Origin: Streptomonospora mangrovi
GTDB taxonomy: Bacteria > Actinomycetota > Actinomycetes > Streptosporangiales > Streptosporangiaceae
Length of the DNA: 64,000 bases
Direction: 5' to 3'
Assembly: GCF_027604915.1 (NCBI RefSeq)
Contig: NZ_JAJAQC010000035.1
Location: forward strand, 1-64,000
The notes under the pieces are model-generated. The model made no database searches. It was not told the origin of the DNA and saw only the letters and a list, made by a program, of their open reading frames with translations. A program made the position numbers and the translations under genes. This document shows positions 1 through 10,394 of this stretch, one piece after another; position 1 is the first letter of the stretch, and each line of letters starts with the position of its first letter.

Positions 1-1923
<1,923 letters not shown>

Positions 1924-1989
1924 GCGGAGCCAGCGGTGTGAGAGGAGTGAACGGAGTGAGCCGAGCGGCGTGAGCCGCCGGTGAACGCC

Positions 1990-2013
1990 GGGTCCGTCCT
2001 TCGGGGCGGACCC
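1990..2013 (+). terminator. Hairpin downstream of the cellulase
   Basis: GGGTCCGTCC and GGGCGGACCC pair around a TTCG loop with one wobble. It lies 67 bases after the cellulase stop and has no U tract, as is common in actinomycetes. Confidence 0.5.
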
Positions 2014-2151
2014 GGCCACCAGGTCGCCGACCGCGCGGAGCCGCACCGGCGCGCGCCGCCCCAGGTAGGAGCCCTCTTGGCCCGGAGGCCATGACGCCGA
2101 CCCGCCGCCGGACTAGCGTCCATGCCGACACCCCTGCACCTGGAGGTCACC

Positions 2152-2289
2152 ATGGGCGACCACGGCAATCCCGACAAACCCCAAGACACCCATCCCGGGT
2201 CCGACCGCGACGGCCAGAAACCGCCCCGCCACGGCACCGGGGAACCCATCCCCGACCAGGGCGGCGACGGCCAGCGGCCGGGTCAGTGA
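2152..2289 (+). CDS. 45-residue hydrophilic peptide, candidate RiPP (imiditide-like) precursor
   Basis: A short ORF starting ATG 2152, nine bases after a CTGGAGG ribosome site, ending in a TGA that overlaps the GTG of the methyltransferase (GTGA). The peptide is rich in Gly, Pro, Asp, Gln and charged residues and has no hydrophobic or signal segment. It carries Asp-Gly pairs (SDRDGQK and GGDGQ) and DHG, the kind of site where a PIMT homologue can form aspartimide. Third codon positions are mostly G or C, which supports translation. It is the only partner of the methyltransferase; no LanB/LanC, ATP-grasp or protease gene lies nearby. The precursor role is inferred from coupling and DG motifs. 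A plain leader peptide is the alternative. Confidence 0.55.
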   Translation: MGDHGNPDKPQDTHPGSDRDGQKPPRHGTGEPIPDQGGDGQRPGQ

Positions 2290-3470
2290 CCGCCCCGCCG
2301 CCGGGGCTCGCGCTGGCCCGCCTCCTCGCCGCCAAGGGCGCCGTCCAGGACCCCGCCTGGCACCGCGCCGTCCTCGCCGTGGACCGGCTCGCGTTCATCC
2401 CCGACACGGTGTGGGTCCCCGACCCCGACAACCCCGGTTGGGACGTCCCCGTCACCTCCGACGACCCCGACTACCACCGCTGGGCCGCCGACGACTACGC
2501 GCTGGTGACCCAAGTGGACGACGGCCACCCCACGGGGTCTGAGGGCCGGGGGCGGGTCCCCTCCTCCAGCATCTCCCAGCCCTCCCTCGTCATGGCGATG
2601 CTCCAGGCCATGGACGTCCGCGACGGCGACACCGTGCTGGAGATCGGCACCGGCACCGGCTACAGCACCGCCCTGCTGTGCGAGCGGCTGGGCAACGAGA
2701 ACGTCGTCTCCGTCGAGGTGGACCCCGGCGTGGCCGAGCGCGCCCGCGCGACCCTGCACGGGTTCGGCTACAAGCCCCGGCTGGTCGTGGGCGACGGCGC
2801 CCACCCGCCCGAGGGGGTGTACGACCGGGTGATCGCCACGGTCGCCGCCCGGCGCGTCCCGGGGGCGTGGATCGCCCAGACCCGGCCCGGCGGCACGGTC
2901 GTGATCCCGTGGGGGCCGGGGTTCACCTCCGCCGGGCTGCTGCGCCTGGCGGTCGGCGACGGCATGGCGCAGGGCCGGATGATCGCCGACGCCGCGTTCA
3001 TGTGGCTGCGCGACCAGCGGCGCTCCGCCGACCCCTGGCACACCTTCGTGGACGAGCACGACCCCGCCACCGTGGCCGGGCACACCCGCCTGAACCCGCG
3101 CGTGGTGGCCGACCGCGACCCCGGCTGGGGGGTGGTTTTGGGCTGGCGGGTGCCCGGCCTGGCCTACGCCTCGTTCGAGGCCGACCCCGACAACCACGCG
3201 GCGGCGGGCGAGGCCACCGTCTACGTCTACGACCGCGACGGCTCCTGGGCGCTGGGCGAGTACGTGCCCGCCGGAGAACCCTACGAGACCCTGCGGGCCG
3301 GGCCGCGCGACCTGTGGGCCGAGATCGCCGCCGCCCGTGAGGTGTGGCGCGCGGCCGGGGCGCCCGGCCGCGACCGGCTGGGGCTGACCGTGACGGCTGA
3401 GGGGGAGCACACGCTGTGGGTGGACACCCCCGGGCACGTGATCGAACCGGGCCCGCTCGGCGGCGGCTGA
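2286..3470 (+). CDS. PIMT-like SAM-dependent methyltransferase
   Basis: About 394 residues. The N-terminal half is a protein-L-isoaspartate O-methyltransferase (PCMT) fold: SSSISQPSLVMAM, the SAM-binding VLEIGTGTGYSTALL, the acidic VSVEVD strand end and a GVYDRVIATVAA strand. A further 180 residues follow, much longer than repair PIMT (about 210 residues). Such extended PIMT homologues occur with RiPP precursors (imiditides, FxLD-type lanthipeptides, fuscimiditide-type graspetides). The GTG start is chosen because it overlaps the stop of the upstream peptide and because residues before it look non-coding. It probably methylates an Asp in the coupled peptide. A housekeeping repair role is less likely given the extension and context. 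Confidence 0.8.
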   Translation: MTAPPPGLALARLLAAKGAVQDPAWHRAVLAVDRLAFIPDTVWVPDPDNPGWDVPVTSDDPDYHRWAADDYALVTQVDDGHPTGSEGRGRVPSSSISQPSLVMAMLQAMDVRDGDTVLEIGTGTGYSTALLCERLGNENVVSVEVDPGVAERARATLHGFGYKPRLVVGDGAHPPEGVYDRVIATVAARRVPGAWIAQTRPGGTVVIPWGPGFTSAGLLRLAVGDGMAQGRMIADAAFMWLRDQRRSADPWHTFVDEHDPATVAGHTRLNPRVVADRDPGWGVVLGWRVPGLAYASFEADPDNHAAAGEATVYVYDRDGSWALGEYVPAGEPYETLRAGPRDLWAEIAAAREVWRAAGAPGRDRLGLTVTAEGEHTLWVDTPGHVIEPGPLGGG

Positions 3471-3522
3471 GGTCCGCGACCCGCCCCGAGGTAGCCCTCG
3501 GTGCCCCGTCGCCTCCACCGCC

Positions 3523-4683
3523 CTAACGGGTGCTGCGGCGCATCAGCCACAGGAAGAACGGCGCTCCGCACAGCGCGGTGAGGATTCCCACGGGGATCTC
3601 CTCGGGCCGGGCCAGGGTGCGGGCCGCCAGGTCGGCCAGGATCATGAAGGACGCGCCGATCAGGACCGCCACCGGCAGGGTGCGCCGGTGGTCGGGACCC
3701 ACGAGCATGCGGGCGATGTGGGGCGTCATCAGCCCGACGAACCCCACCGGGCCGCTGACCGCCACCAGCACGCCCGTGGCCAGCGAGGTCACCACGAACA
3801 TGGCGGCGCGGAACCCGTTGACCCCCAGCCCCACCCCGGTGGCGGTCTCCTCGCCCAGGGCGAACACGTTGAGCGCCGGGGTCTGCGCCGCGATGACCAG
3901 GGTGCAGACCGCCACGGCCGCCGCCGGTGCGGGCAGGGTGGCCCACGTGGTGCCGCCCAGCCCGCCCAGGGTCCAGCGCTGCACGAGGGTGGCGGCGTGG
4001 GGGTCGCCCGAGGTCATGATGGCCAGCGCGGCGGCGGCCGCCAGCACCTCGGCCATGACCACCCCCGAGAGGATGAGCCGCAGCGTGCTGATCCGGCCGC
4101 CGGTGCGGGCCAGCACGTAGACCGCGACCAGGGCGGCCAGCGCGCCCACGAACGCGGTGACCGGCAGGGACGCGCCGCCGAACAGGCGCACGCCGAACAC
4201 CGCGACCACCACCGCGCCCAGGGTCGCGCCCGATGACACCCCCAGCAGCAGCGGGTCGGCCAGCGGGTTGCGCACCAGGGTCTGGAGCACCAGCCCCACC
4301 CCGGCCAGGCCCGCGCCCACCAGCGCGGCCAGCAGCACGCGGGGCAGGCGCGCCGTCACGACGATGGCCTCGGTGGCGGGCGGCCAGGTGGGCGTGACCA
4401 GGCCGGGCGCCGCCTGGTGGAGGAGGATGCGCCAGGTGTCGGCGGCCGAGACGCCGACCGAGCCGACGCCCACACCCAGCGTCGCGGCGAGGGGCAGCGC
4501 GGCCAGCAGCAGCGCCAGCGCCACCGGCAGCGGGACCCGGCCGCGCCGACGGCGGGACGCGGGCGGGCGCTCCCGGCGGTCCGGGCGGTCCTGGGCGCCC
4601 GCCGCGTCGGGCGGGGCGGGTGCGGCGCGCGGTGCGGCGCGGGTCTCAGGAGTGTCGTCGGAGGTCTCGGAGGTCTCGGCCAT
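3523..4683 (-). CDS. btuC: BtuC/FecCD-type ABC permease, probably for cobalamin
   Basis: A polytopic membrane protein of 386 residues. After a 50-residue Pro/Arg-rich cytoplasmic head come about nine to ten hydrophobic segments and the family signatures: LPRVLLAALVGAGLAGVG, the NPLADPLLLGVSSGA stretch, and GPVGFVGLMTPHIARMLVGPDHR near the C-terminus, which contacts the ATPase. It lies four bases after the binding-protein gene. The family imports corrinoids or ferric siderophores; the cobalamin riboswitch in the leader makes corrinoid the better guess. No ATP-binding subunit follows: the next gene is convergent. Confidence 0.9.
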   Translation of the reverse strand: MAETSETSDDTPETRAAPRAAPAPPDAAGAQDRPDRRERPPASRRRRGRVPLPVALALLLAALPLAATLGVGVGSVGVSAADTWRILLHQAAPGLVTPTWPPATEAIVVTARLPRVLLAALVGAGLAGVGLVLQTLVRNPLADPLLLGVSSGATLGAVVVAVFGVRLFGGASLPVTAFVGALAALVAVYVLARTGGRISTLRLILSGVVMAEVLAAAAALAIMTSGDPHAATLVQRWTLGGLGGTTWATLPAPAAAVAVCTLVIAAQTPALNVFALGEETATGVGLGVNGFRAAMFVVTSLATGVLVAVSGPVGFVGLMTPHIARMLVGPDHRRTLPVAVLIGASFMILADLAARTLARPEEIPVGILTALCGAPFFLWLMRRSTR

Positions 4684-4687
4684 CCCG

Positions 4688-5704
4688 TCAGAACGCCTCG
4701 GGGTGCAACTGCTCGGCGATGCGCGTCACCGCGTCGCCCACCCGGATCCCCACCACGGTGGAGGACAGCGGCAGCTCGGCGAACCGCTCCTCGCGGACGG
4801 CGGGCGCGTGGGCCAGGGCGGGCTGCCCCAGCACCGCGCGGCGCTTGTCCTCGACGGTGGTGGAGCCGTAGTCGTAGAACAGGATCGCCTCGGGGTCGCG
4901 GGCGGCGGCCTGCTCGATGGAGACGTCGGCGAACACGTCGTCCACGTCGGAGAACACGTTGCGCCCTCCGGCGGAGCGGATCATGTCGTCGGCGATCCCG
5001 GCGCCGCCGGAGGTGAAGACGGTGGCGTCGAGGGAGTCCACCACCAGCACGTCCACCGGCTCGACGCCCGCCAGCCGCTCCTCGACCGAGGCGACGTCGG
5101 CCTCGATTCCGGCGATCAGCTCCTCGGCGCGCTCCTCCACGCCGAAGACGCGGCCGATGTTGCGGATCTCGGTGCCGACCGTGTCCATGTCCACGTCGGC
5201 GGCGCACTGCTCGATGGAGGCGTAGGTGGTCATCCCGGCCGCCTCCAGCGCGTCTCGGCCCCGACCCTCGGCGGGGTCGAAGGCGCTGGCGGCGAACCCG
5301 GCGTAGACGAAGTCGGGTTCGGCGGCCAGCAGCGCCTCGTAGGAGGGGTACCGCTCGGCGAGCACGGGAACGGAGTCGTAGGCGTCGCGCAACTCCGGCA
5401 CGATCGCGTCGTCCAGGAAGGCGGTGCCCACCATGCGGTCGGCCAGGCCCAGGGCGAGCATGATCTCGGCGACGTGCTGGTTCATGGCCACCGCCCGCTG
5501 CGGCGGCGCGGTGACGGTGACCTCGCGCCCGCACTCGCGCACGGTCACGGGGTAGCCCTCGGCCGGCGCCGCCTCGGCGGGTCCGCCGCCGGGGGCGCCG
5601 CAGGCGGCCAGGGCGAGGACGGTTCCGGCCACGGCGGCCGACCTGGCCACCCGGCCGGGGCGGGCGGGACCTGTGGAGCGGGGGAATCGAGGGGATGGGC
5701 GCAC
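4688..5704 (-). CDS. btuF: Corrinoid-binding lipoprotein of the ABC importer (BtuF-like)
   Basis: A substrate-binding lipoprotein of about 338 residues. The chosen GTG start has AAGGA eight bases upstream and gives a short basic head, a hydrophobic core and lipobox LALAAC. The mature part is a periplasmic-binding (TroA/BtuF) fold: VTVTAPPQRAVAMN, AEIMLALGLADRMVG, then YPSYEALLAAEPDFVYAG and a C-terminal lobe. It would hold the corrinoid outside the membrane and hand it to the adjacent permease. It is first in a two-gene operon behind a cobalamin riboswitch. A siderophore ligand is the alternative but fits the regulation less well. Confidence 0.85.
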   Translation of the reverse strand: MRPSPRFPRSTGPARPGRVARSAAVAGTVLALAACGAPGGGPAEAAPAEGYPVTVRECGREVTVTAPPQRAVAMNQHVAEIMLALGLADRMVGTAFLDDAIVPELRDAYDSVPVLAERYPSYEALLAAEPDFVYAGFAASAFDPAEGRGRDALEAAGMTTYASIEQCAADVDMDTVGTEIRNIGRVFGVEERAEELIAGIEADVASVEERLAGVEPVDVLVVDSLDATVFTSGGAGIADDMIRSAGGRNVFSDVDDVFADVSIEQAAARDPEAILFYDYGSTTVEDKRRAVLGQPALAHAPAVREERFAELPLSSTVVGIRVGDAVTRIAEQLHPEAF

Positions 5705-5811
5705 GTCTGGTCCTTCCGCGAGGCCGGGCGCGGCCACGGCGCGGCCCGCGGGCGGGGGCTGGGGGCCGCCGGCGCGCTCCGCCTCCGGGGTCCGCGCCCC
5801 TGGGTGACGAG

Positions 5812-5965
5812 TCGCGACGGGTCAGTGTCCTGACTCCCGGATCAGCGCCTGGCCCGGCCTTCCAGCGCACGCGGCGCCGTGGCCGTGAGCGGGTTCGGCT
5901 CCCCGGTCACAGTGGCGGGACCGTGCCGGAGTCCCACCGGCTTCCTGTCGTCCCGTCGCCGTCCC
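5812..5965 (-). promoter_or_regulatory. Cobalamin riboswitch
   Basis: Read on the minus strand, the leader of btuF shows the ordered cobalamin-aptamer marks: GGAAGCCGGTGGGACTCCGG, then GGTCCCGCCACTGTGACCGG (cf. the usual CCCGCAACTGTGA), then the B12 box GAGTCAGGACACTGACC just before 5812. About 110 GC-rich bases able to fold separate the box from the start codon, so either attenuation or start masking is possible. High cobalamin should reduce btuFC expression. Confidence 0.88.
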
Positions 5966-6124
5966 AGGCTAGCGAGCGGCCCATGGCGGCGCGGGCGCGG
6001 GGCAGGGGGCGGCGCCCGCGCCGCTTGACCTCAAGTTAGGTCGAGGATTTATCGTCCGTTCTGTCGCAGGGAGGCGATAGGAACGGCCGTGCGGCGCCGG
6101 ACGACGACGGGATGGGTGGAGCCG

Positions 6125-8047
6125 ATGAGCATGGAGGTCAGCGCGTGGACATCGATGTACAACGCGATGCACGCGCAGGAGGACCGGCGGCCGTTCTCCT
6201 GGACGACACTGCGCCGCATCGGCCGGTTCGCCCGCCCGCACCGGCGCACGCTGGGCTGGTTCGTGCTGCTGAGCAGCGTGGTGGCGGCGCTGGCGGTGGC
6301 CACTCCCCTGCTGGCCGGGCGCATCGTCGACGCGATCGTCCACGGTGAGCCCTTCGACGTGGTCGTGGGCCTGGCCGCGCTGATCGCGGGCATCGCCGTG
6401 GCCGAGGCCGGGCTGGGCCTGCTCCAGCGGTGGCTGTCGGCGGGCATCGGCGAGGGCCTGATCCTGGACCTGCGCTCGGCCGTCTACGACCACGTGCAGC
6501 GCATGCCGATCGCCTTCTTCACCCGCACCCGCACCGGCGCGCTGGTCAGCCGGCTGAACAACGACGTGATCGGCGCCCAGCGCGCCTTCAGCGACACCCT
6601 GTCGGGCGTGGTGGGCAACCTGGTCACCCTTGTGCTGACGCTGGCCGCCATGCTGGCGCTGTCGTGGCAGATCACGCTGATCTCGCTGCTGCTGCTCCCG
6701 GTGTTCGTGGTGCCCGCGCGGCGCATGGGCAGCCGCCTGGCGCGGCTGGAGCGCGAGGCGGCGGCGCACAACGCCGCCATGGGCACCCAGATGACCGAGC
6801 GGTTCTCGGCGGGCGGGGCCACCCTGGTGAAGCTGTTCGGCCGCCCCGACCGGGAGTCGGCGGAGTTCCGCGCGCGGGCGCGGCGGGTGCGTGACATCGG
6901 CGTGCGCACCGCCATGGTGCAGACGGTGTTCATGACCGCGCTGACCCTGGTGTCGGCGCTGGCCCTGGCGCTGGTCTACGGCCTGGGCGGGTTCATGGCG
7001 CTGCGCGACCAGTTGGCGGCCGGGGCCGTGGTGTCGCTGGCGATGCTGCTGACCCGGCTGTACGCCCCCCTGACCGAGCTGGCCGGGGCGCGGGTGGAGG
7101 TCATGAGCGCGCTGGTGAGCTTCGAGCGGGTCTTCGAGGTGCTGGACCTCCCGCCGATGATCACCGAGCGGCCCGGCGCGCGGGCGGTGCCCGACGGCCC
7201 GGTGTCGGTGGAGTTCGACCGGGTGGGGTTCGCCTACCCCGCCGCCGACAAGGTGTCGCTGGCGTCGCTGGAGGAGGTCGCCGTGCTCGACACGCGCGGC
7301 GGCGACCAGGTGCTGCACGACATCACCTTCCGCGCCGAACCCGGGCAGACCGTGGCGCTGGTGGGGTCCTCGGGCGCGGGCAAGTCCACCATCGCCTCGC
7401 TGCTGCCGCGCCTCTACGACGTCGACACCGGCGCGGTGCGGCTGGCCGGGGTGGACGTCCGCGACCTGACGGCGGAGTCGCTGCGCGGGGTGCTGGGCAT
7501 GGTGACCCAGGACGGCCACCTCTTCCACGACACCGTGCGGGCCAACCTGCTGCTGGCCCGGCCCGAGGCCGACGACGACGAACTGTGGGAGGCCCTGCGC
7601 CGGGCGCGGCTGGACACTTTGGTGGCCGAACTCCCCGACGGCCTGGACACGGTGGTGGGCGAACGCGGCTACCGGTTCTCCGGTGGCGAGCGGCAGCGGC
7701 TGACCATCGCGCGGCTGCTGCTGGCCCGCCCCCGGGTGGTCATCCTCGACGAGGCCACCGCGCACCTGGACGCCACCTCCGAGGCGGCGGTGCAGGAGGC
7801 GCTGGCCGAGGCGCTGGCGGGCCGCACGGCCGTGGTGATCGCGCACCGGCTGTCCACCGTGCGGGCGGCCGACCAGATCCTGGTGGTCGAGAAGGGCCGG
7901 ATCGTGGAGCGCGGCACCCACGACGAACTCCTGGCGGCGGGCGGGCGCTACGAACTGCTGTACCGCACCCAGTTCGCCCCGGCCGAGGGCTCCGGCGAGC
8001 CGACGGCGGCCCCGGCCGACCGCCCCGTCGAACCGGCGGCGCGCTGA
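6125..8047 (+). CDS. ABC half-transporter: fused membrane and ATPase domains (exporter type)
   Basis: About 640 residues. The N-terminal half has six membrane segments (ABC_membrane fold). The C-terminal half is an ATPase with Walker A GSSGAGKST, Q-loop VTQDGHLF, signature FSGGERQRL, Walker B VVILDEATAHLD and H-loop IAHRLS. Nucleotide-binding strand A is stretched by an unusual insert (DKVSLASLEEVAVLDTRGGD) between the FAYPA and VLHDI elements. It probably works as a homodimer exporting a lipid, drug or peptide. The start at 6125 follows GGTGGAG; ATG at 6131 or 6089 is possible. It has no partner gene. Confidence 0.9.
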   Translation: MSMEVSAWTSMYNAMHAQEDRRPFSWTTLRRIGRFARPHRRTLGWFVLLSSVVAALAVATPLLAGRIVDAIVHGEPFDVVVGLAALIAGIAVAEAGLGLLQRWLSAGIGEGLILDLRSAVYDHVQRMPIAFFTRTRTGALVSRLNNDVIGAQRAFSDTLSGVVGNLVTLVLTLAAMLALSWQITLISLLLLPVFVVPARRMGSRLARLEREAAAHNAAMGTQMTERFSAGGATLVKLFGRPDRESAEFRARARRVRDIGVRTAMVQTVFMTALTLVSALALALVYGLGGFMALRDQLAAGAVVSLAMLLTRLYAPLTELAGARVEVMSALVSFERVFEVLDLPPMITERPGARAVPDGPVSVEFDRVGFAYPAADKVSLASLEEVAVLDTRGGDQVLHDITFRAEPGQTVALVGSSGAGKSTIASLLPRLYDVDTGAVRLAGVDVRDLTAESLRGVLGMVTQDGHLFHDTVRANLLLARPEADDDELWEALRRARLDTLVAELPDGLDTVVGERGYRFSGGERQRLTIARLLLARPRVVILDEATAHLDATSEAAVQEALAEALAGRTAVVIAHRLSTVRAADQILVVEKGRIVERGTHDELLAAGGRYELLYRTQFAPAEGSGEPTAAPADRPVEPAAR

Positions 8048-8051
8048 GGCG

Positions 8052-8098
8052 GGCGGGGGTGTCCGCCGGCGCGGTGCGCACCGGCGGGCGCCCCCGCC
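8052..8098. terminator. Bidirectional terminator hairpin
   Basis: An 18-base stem, GGCGGGGGTGTCCGCCGG with CCGGCGGGCGCCCCCGCC (two G-U type pairs), between the convergent ABC exporter and SRPBCC genes. Confidence 0.75.
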
Positions 8099-8108
8099 TC
8101 GCGGGGTC

Positions 8109-8756
8109 TCAGGCGCCGGTCTCGGGCGTGCCCGCACCGGTGTAGAACGCGGTGGTGCGGTCGGCGGCGGCCTTGGCGGCGGCCTCGTCGGTGCCGGCCT
8201 CCACGCTGGCCTGGCGCCAGCGGTCGCTGCTCAGCTCCACGAATCTGCGGCCCTCCTCGGAGGTGCTCCACGCCTCGACCTCGGCGGGGTCCACGGCGGC
8301 GCCGGAGGCCAGGTGCTCCGACAGCCCCAGGAGCGCCATGTCCCAGCCCACACCGGTGGCGCCGGGGCCGAACTGCGCCCACAGGTCGTCGTCGATGTGG
8401 GCGATGTGCACCAGCTCCACGCGGGTGCCGGTGGGCTCGGCGCCCAGGGTGACCTCGATCCAGCTCACGTTGTCGCCGTACTCCCAGGTGGCGGTGAAGG
8501 CGGTGGGCGGGTCGCAGGAGGTGATGGTGCCGCCGGCGTTGCCTTCGAGCTGGTAGTGGCCGCCCTCGCGCAGGTCGCCCGTGACGGGCAGGAACCACCG
8601 GGGGATCCGCTCGGGGTTGGTGCAGGCGTCCCAGACGTCCTCCAGCGGGGCGTCGTAGGTCTGGCTGATGGTCGAGACGCGCGCCTCGCCCGCCTCCAGC
8701 ATGCGCGTGCCCAGTCGGCGGCGCACGGCGCTGATCTGGTGGGTCACGTCGATCAC
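8109..8756 (-). CDS. SRPBCC (AHSA1/START-like) domain protein
   Basis: A soluble protein of 215 residues with the AHSA1-type helix-grip fold: YDAPLEDVWDACTNPERIPRWF, then LREGGHYQLEGNAGGTI, the WEYGDNVSWIEVTL strand and a GWDMALLGLSEHL C-terminal helix. It also has a C-terminal tail of some 60 residues. Family members bind hydrophobic ligands, but the ligand cannot be told here. It lies 28 bases after an ArsR-type regulator and is very probably co-transcribed with it, the common regulator/SRPBCC pair in actinomycetes. Confidence 0.85.
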   Translation of the reverse strand: MIDVTHQISAVRRRLGTRMLEAGEARVSTISQTYDAPLEDVWDACTNPERIPRWFLPVTGDLREGGHYQLEGNAGGTITSCDPPTAFTATWEYGDNVSWIEVTLGAEPTGTRVELVHIAHIDDDLWAQFGPGATGVGWDMALLGLSEHLASGAAVDPAEVEAWSTSEEGRRFVELSSDRWRQASVEAGTDEAAAKAAADRTTAFYTGAGTPETGA

Positions 8757-8784
8757 GGTGGTCTCCTCTGCCTCGGATGGGTCC

Positions 8785-9171
8785 TCAGCCCGGGGCGTCG
8801 GGCGCGCCGGGCTCCCCGGCCGCGCCGCCGCCCCGCTCGGCGGGGAGCCGGCGCTCGCGCCGGCCCCGGGCCAGTTCGGTGGCCAGCGCCTCCAGCGGCG
8901 GTGTCCAAAAGCGCCGGAAGCGGTCGAGCCACTGGTCGATGTCGCGGAGGGGTGCGGGGTTGACCGCGTAGAGCCGGCGCGCGCCCACGGGGCGCACGGT
9001 GGCGAAGCCGCTGTCGCGCAGGACCTTGAGGTGCTGTGAGACGGCGGGCTGGCTGATCCCGAACTCCTCCCGGATGACCGCGCTCACCGCCCCGGAGGTG
9101 GCCTCGCCCTCCGCGAGGAGTTCGAGGATCCGGCGGCGGACCGGGTCGCCGAGGACGTCGAACGCGTTCAT
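8785..9171 (-). CDS. ArsR-family transcriptional regulator
   Basis: 128 residues, winged helix: MNAFDVLGDPVRRRILELL, then SQPAVSQHLKVLRDSGFATVR, with a wing rich in Arg. No metal-binding Cys pair (ELCVCDL-like) is visible, so sensing of a metal is unlikely. It belongs to the class paired with SRPBCC proteins. It is first in the operon; the 5' flank (9172-9230) is AT-richer than its surroundings and must hold the promoter and likely the operator. Confidence 0.9.
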   Translation of the reverse strand: MNAFDVLGDPVRRRILELLAEGEATSGAVSAVIREEFGISQPAVSQHLKVLRDSGFATVRPVGARRLYAVNPAPLRDIDQWLDRFRRFWTPPLEALATELARGRRERRLPAERGGGAAGEPGAPDAPG

Positions 9172-9297
9172 CGTACGAATGTACAGCCGCGACTAATATA
9201 AGCCAAGACTAAAACTCCCAGGTGGATCCGACACACGAGGGGGCTACCCGGACTCGGGCGCGGCACGCGCCGCCCCGTGCGGGGTCCGCCCAACCAC

Positions 9298-9314
9298 GTA
9301 CTACAGTCTGTCGT
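9298..9314 (+). promoter_or_regulatory. Dyad operator-like site upstream of ctaA
   Basis: GTACTACAGTCTGTCGT ends directly before the ctaA ATG. It is an imperfect dyad (ACTACAG-T-CTGTCGT). Sixteen of 17 bases recur upstream of ctaB (14055-14071). The shape resembles BlaI/CopY-family operators (TACTACA-N-TGTAGTA). Confidence 0.6.
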
Positions 9315-10394
9315 ATGCGCGGTCTCCCAGCTCCGGCGCCTGCTGCGGCGCCCGAACTCGAACTCCTCTCCCAGCCCCTGTGGGTGTGGCAAATCGCCTT
9401 CGCGGTCGTGGGCGTCCTGGTCCTGGCGGGCCTGGCCCGCACCGTGTGGCAGCCCACCACGGCGGCCCTGCGGTGGTGGGGGCTGGGCAACGTCGTGGTC
9501 AACGCCGGGATCGCCGTCACCGGTGCCACGGTGCGGGTGACCTCCTCGGGCCTGGGCTGCTCGGAGTGGCCGCGCTGCACCGAGGAGAGCTTCGTCCCGG
9601 TGGGCACCGGGCACAGCCCGCTCAACGCCGCGATCGAGTTCGGCAACCGGACGCTGACCTTCCTGGTCCTGGCGGTCGGCGTCATCGTGTTCATCGCCAC
9701 CCTGCGCAGCCGGCCCCGCCGCCGCGACCTCGTCACGCTGGCCACGATCATCCCGCTGGGCGTGCTGGGCCAGGCCGTGGTCGGCGGCATCACCGTCTGG
9801 AGCGACCTGCACCCGGCCTCGGTCGCCGCGCACTTCCTGCTCTCCACGATCGTGGTGGTCCCGTGCGTGGCCTACTACGTGCGCTGCCGCGAGCCGCAGG
9901 GGCCGCTGCGCGTCACCGCGCCGCGCTGGGTGCGCCCGCTGGCCACCGCCCTGCTGCCGGTGGGGTTCGCGCTGCTGGTGGCCGGGACCGTGGTCACCGG
10001 CACCGGCCCGCACGGCGGCGACCCCGGCGCGCCGCGCTGGGACTTCGACATGGTGACCGTGGCGCGGGTGCACTCGGCGCTGGCGTGGCTGGTGCTGCTG
10101 GGCGCGGCCGCGCTGGTGGTGCTGACCCTGCGGCGCGGGCCGCGCGTCCTGCGCACCTCGGCCCTGCTGCTCCTGGTGTCGGTGCTCGCCCAGGGCGCGC
10201 TGGGCTACACCCAGTACCTGCTGGGCCTGCCCGAGTGGCTGGTGGTGCTGCACGTCCTGGGCTCGGCCGTGGTGTGGATCGCGATCCTGCGGACCTACTT
10301 CGCCACGGCCGAGCGCACGGCGGCTACCAGCCCTGCGGCGGCTGGGGCGGGTACGGCGGCCGCTGCGGCGGGTACGGCGGCTGCCCCCCGCTAG
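9315..10394 (+). CDS. ctaA: Heme A synthase (COX15/CtaA)
   Basis: Membrane oxygenase of about 359 residues that oxidises the heme O methyl group to make heme A for the aa3 oxidase. Eight hydrophobic segments are visible. Diagnostic parts are VTGATVRVTSSGLGCSEWPRC (the extracellular cysteine pair), IEFGNRTLTFLV with the first heme histidine replaced by the usual FGNR context, HPASVAAHFLLS and LHVLGSAVVW. ATG 9315 is chosen because the shared operator abuts it. The last 25 residues are Ala/Thr repeats lying antisense to the end of the next gene, so the two genes overlap tail to tail by 71 bases. Confidence 0.92.
   Translation: MRGLPAPAPAAAPELELLSQPLWVWQIAFAVVGVLVLAGLARTVWQPTTAALRWWGLGNVVVNAGIAVTGATVRVTSSGLGCSEWPRCTEESFVPVGTGHSPLNAAIEFGNRTLTFLVLAVGVIVFIATLRSRPRRRDLVTLATIIPLGVLGQAVVGGITVWSDLHPASVAAHFLLSTIVVVPCVAYYVRCREPQGPLRVTAPRWVRPLATALLPVGFALLVAGTVVTGTGPHGGDPGAPRWDFDMVTVARVHSALAWLVLLGAAALVVLTLRRGPRVLRTSALLLLVSVLAQGALGYTQYLLGLPEWLVVLHVLGSAVVWIAILRTYFATAERTAATSPAAAGAGTAAAAAGTAAAPR

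Noticed and set aside
2091-2285. N-terminal extension of the methyltransferase
   Set aside because: The extra residues are Arg/Pro/His-rich shadow of the small peptide gene; the GTG overlapping that gene's stop is a better start.
3523-5704. Siderophore importer as the name for the FecCD/BtuF pair
   Set aside because: The leader carries a cobalamin aptamer, so corrinoid uptake is better supported.
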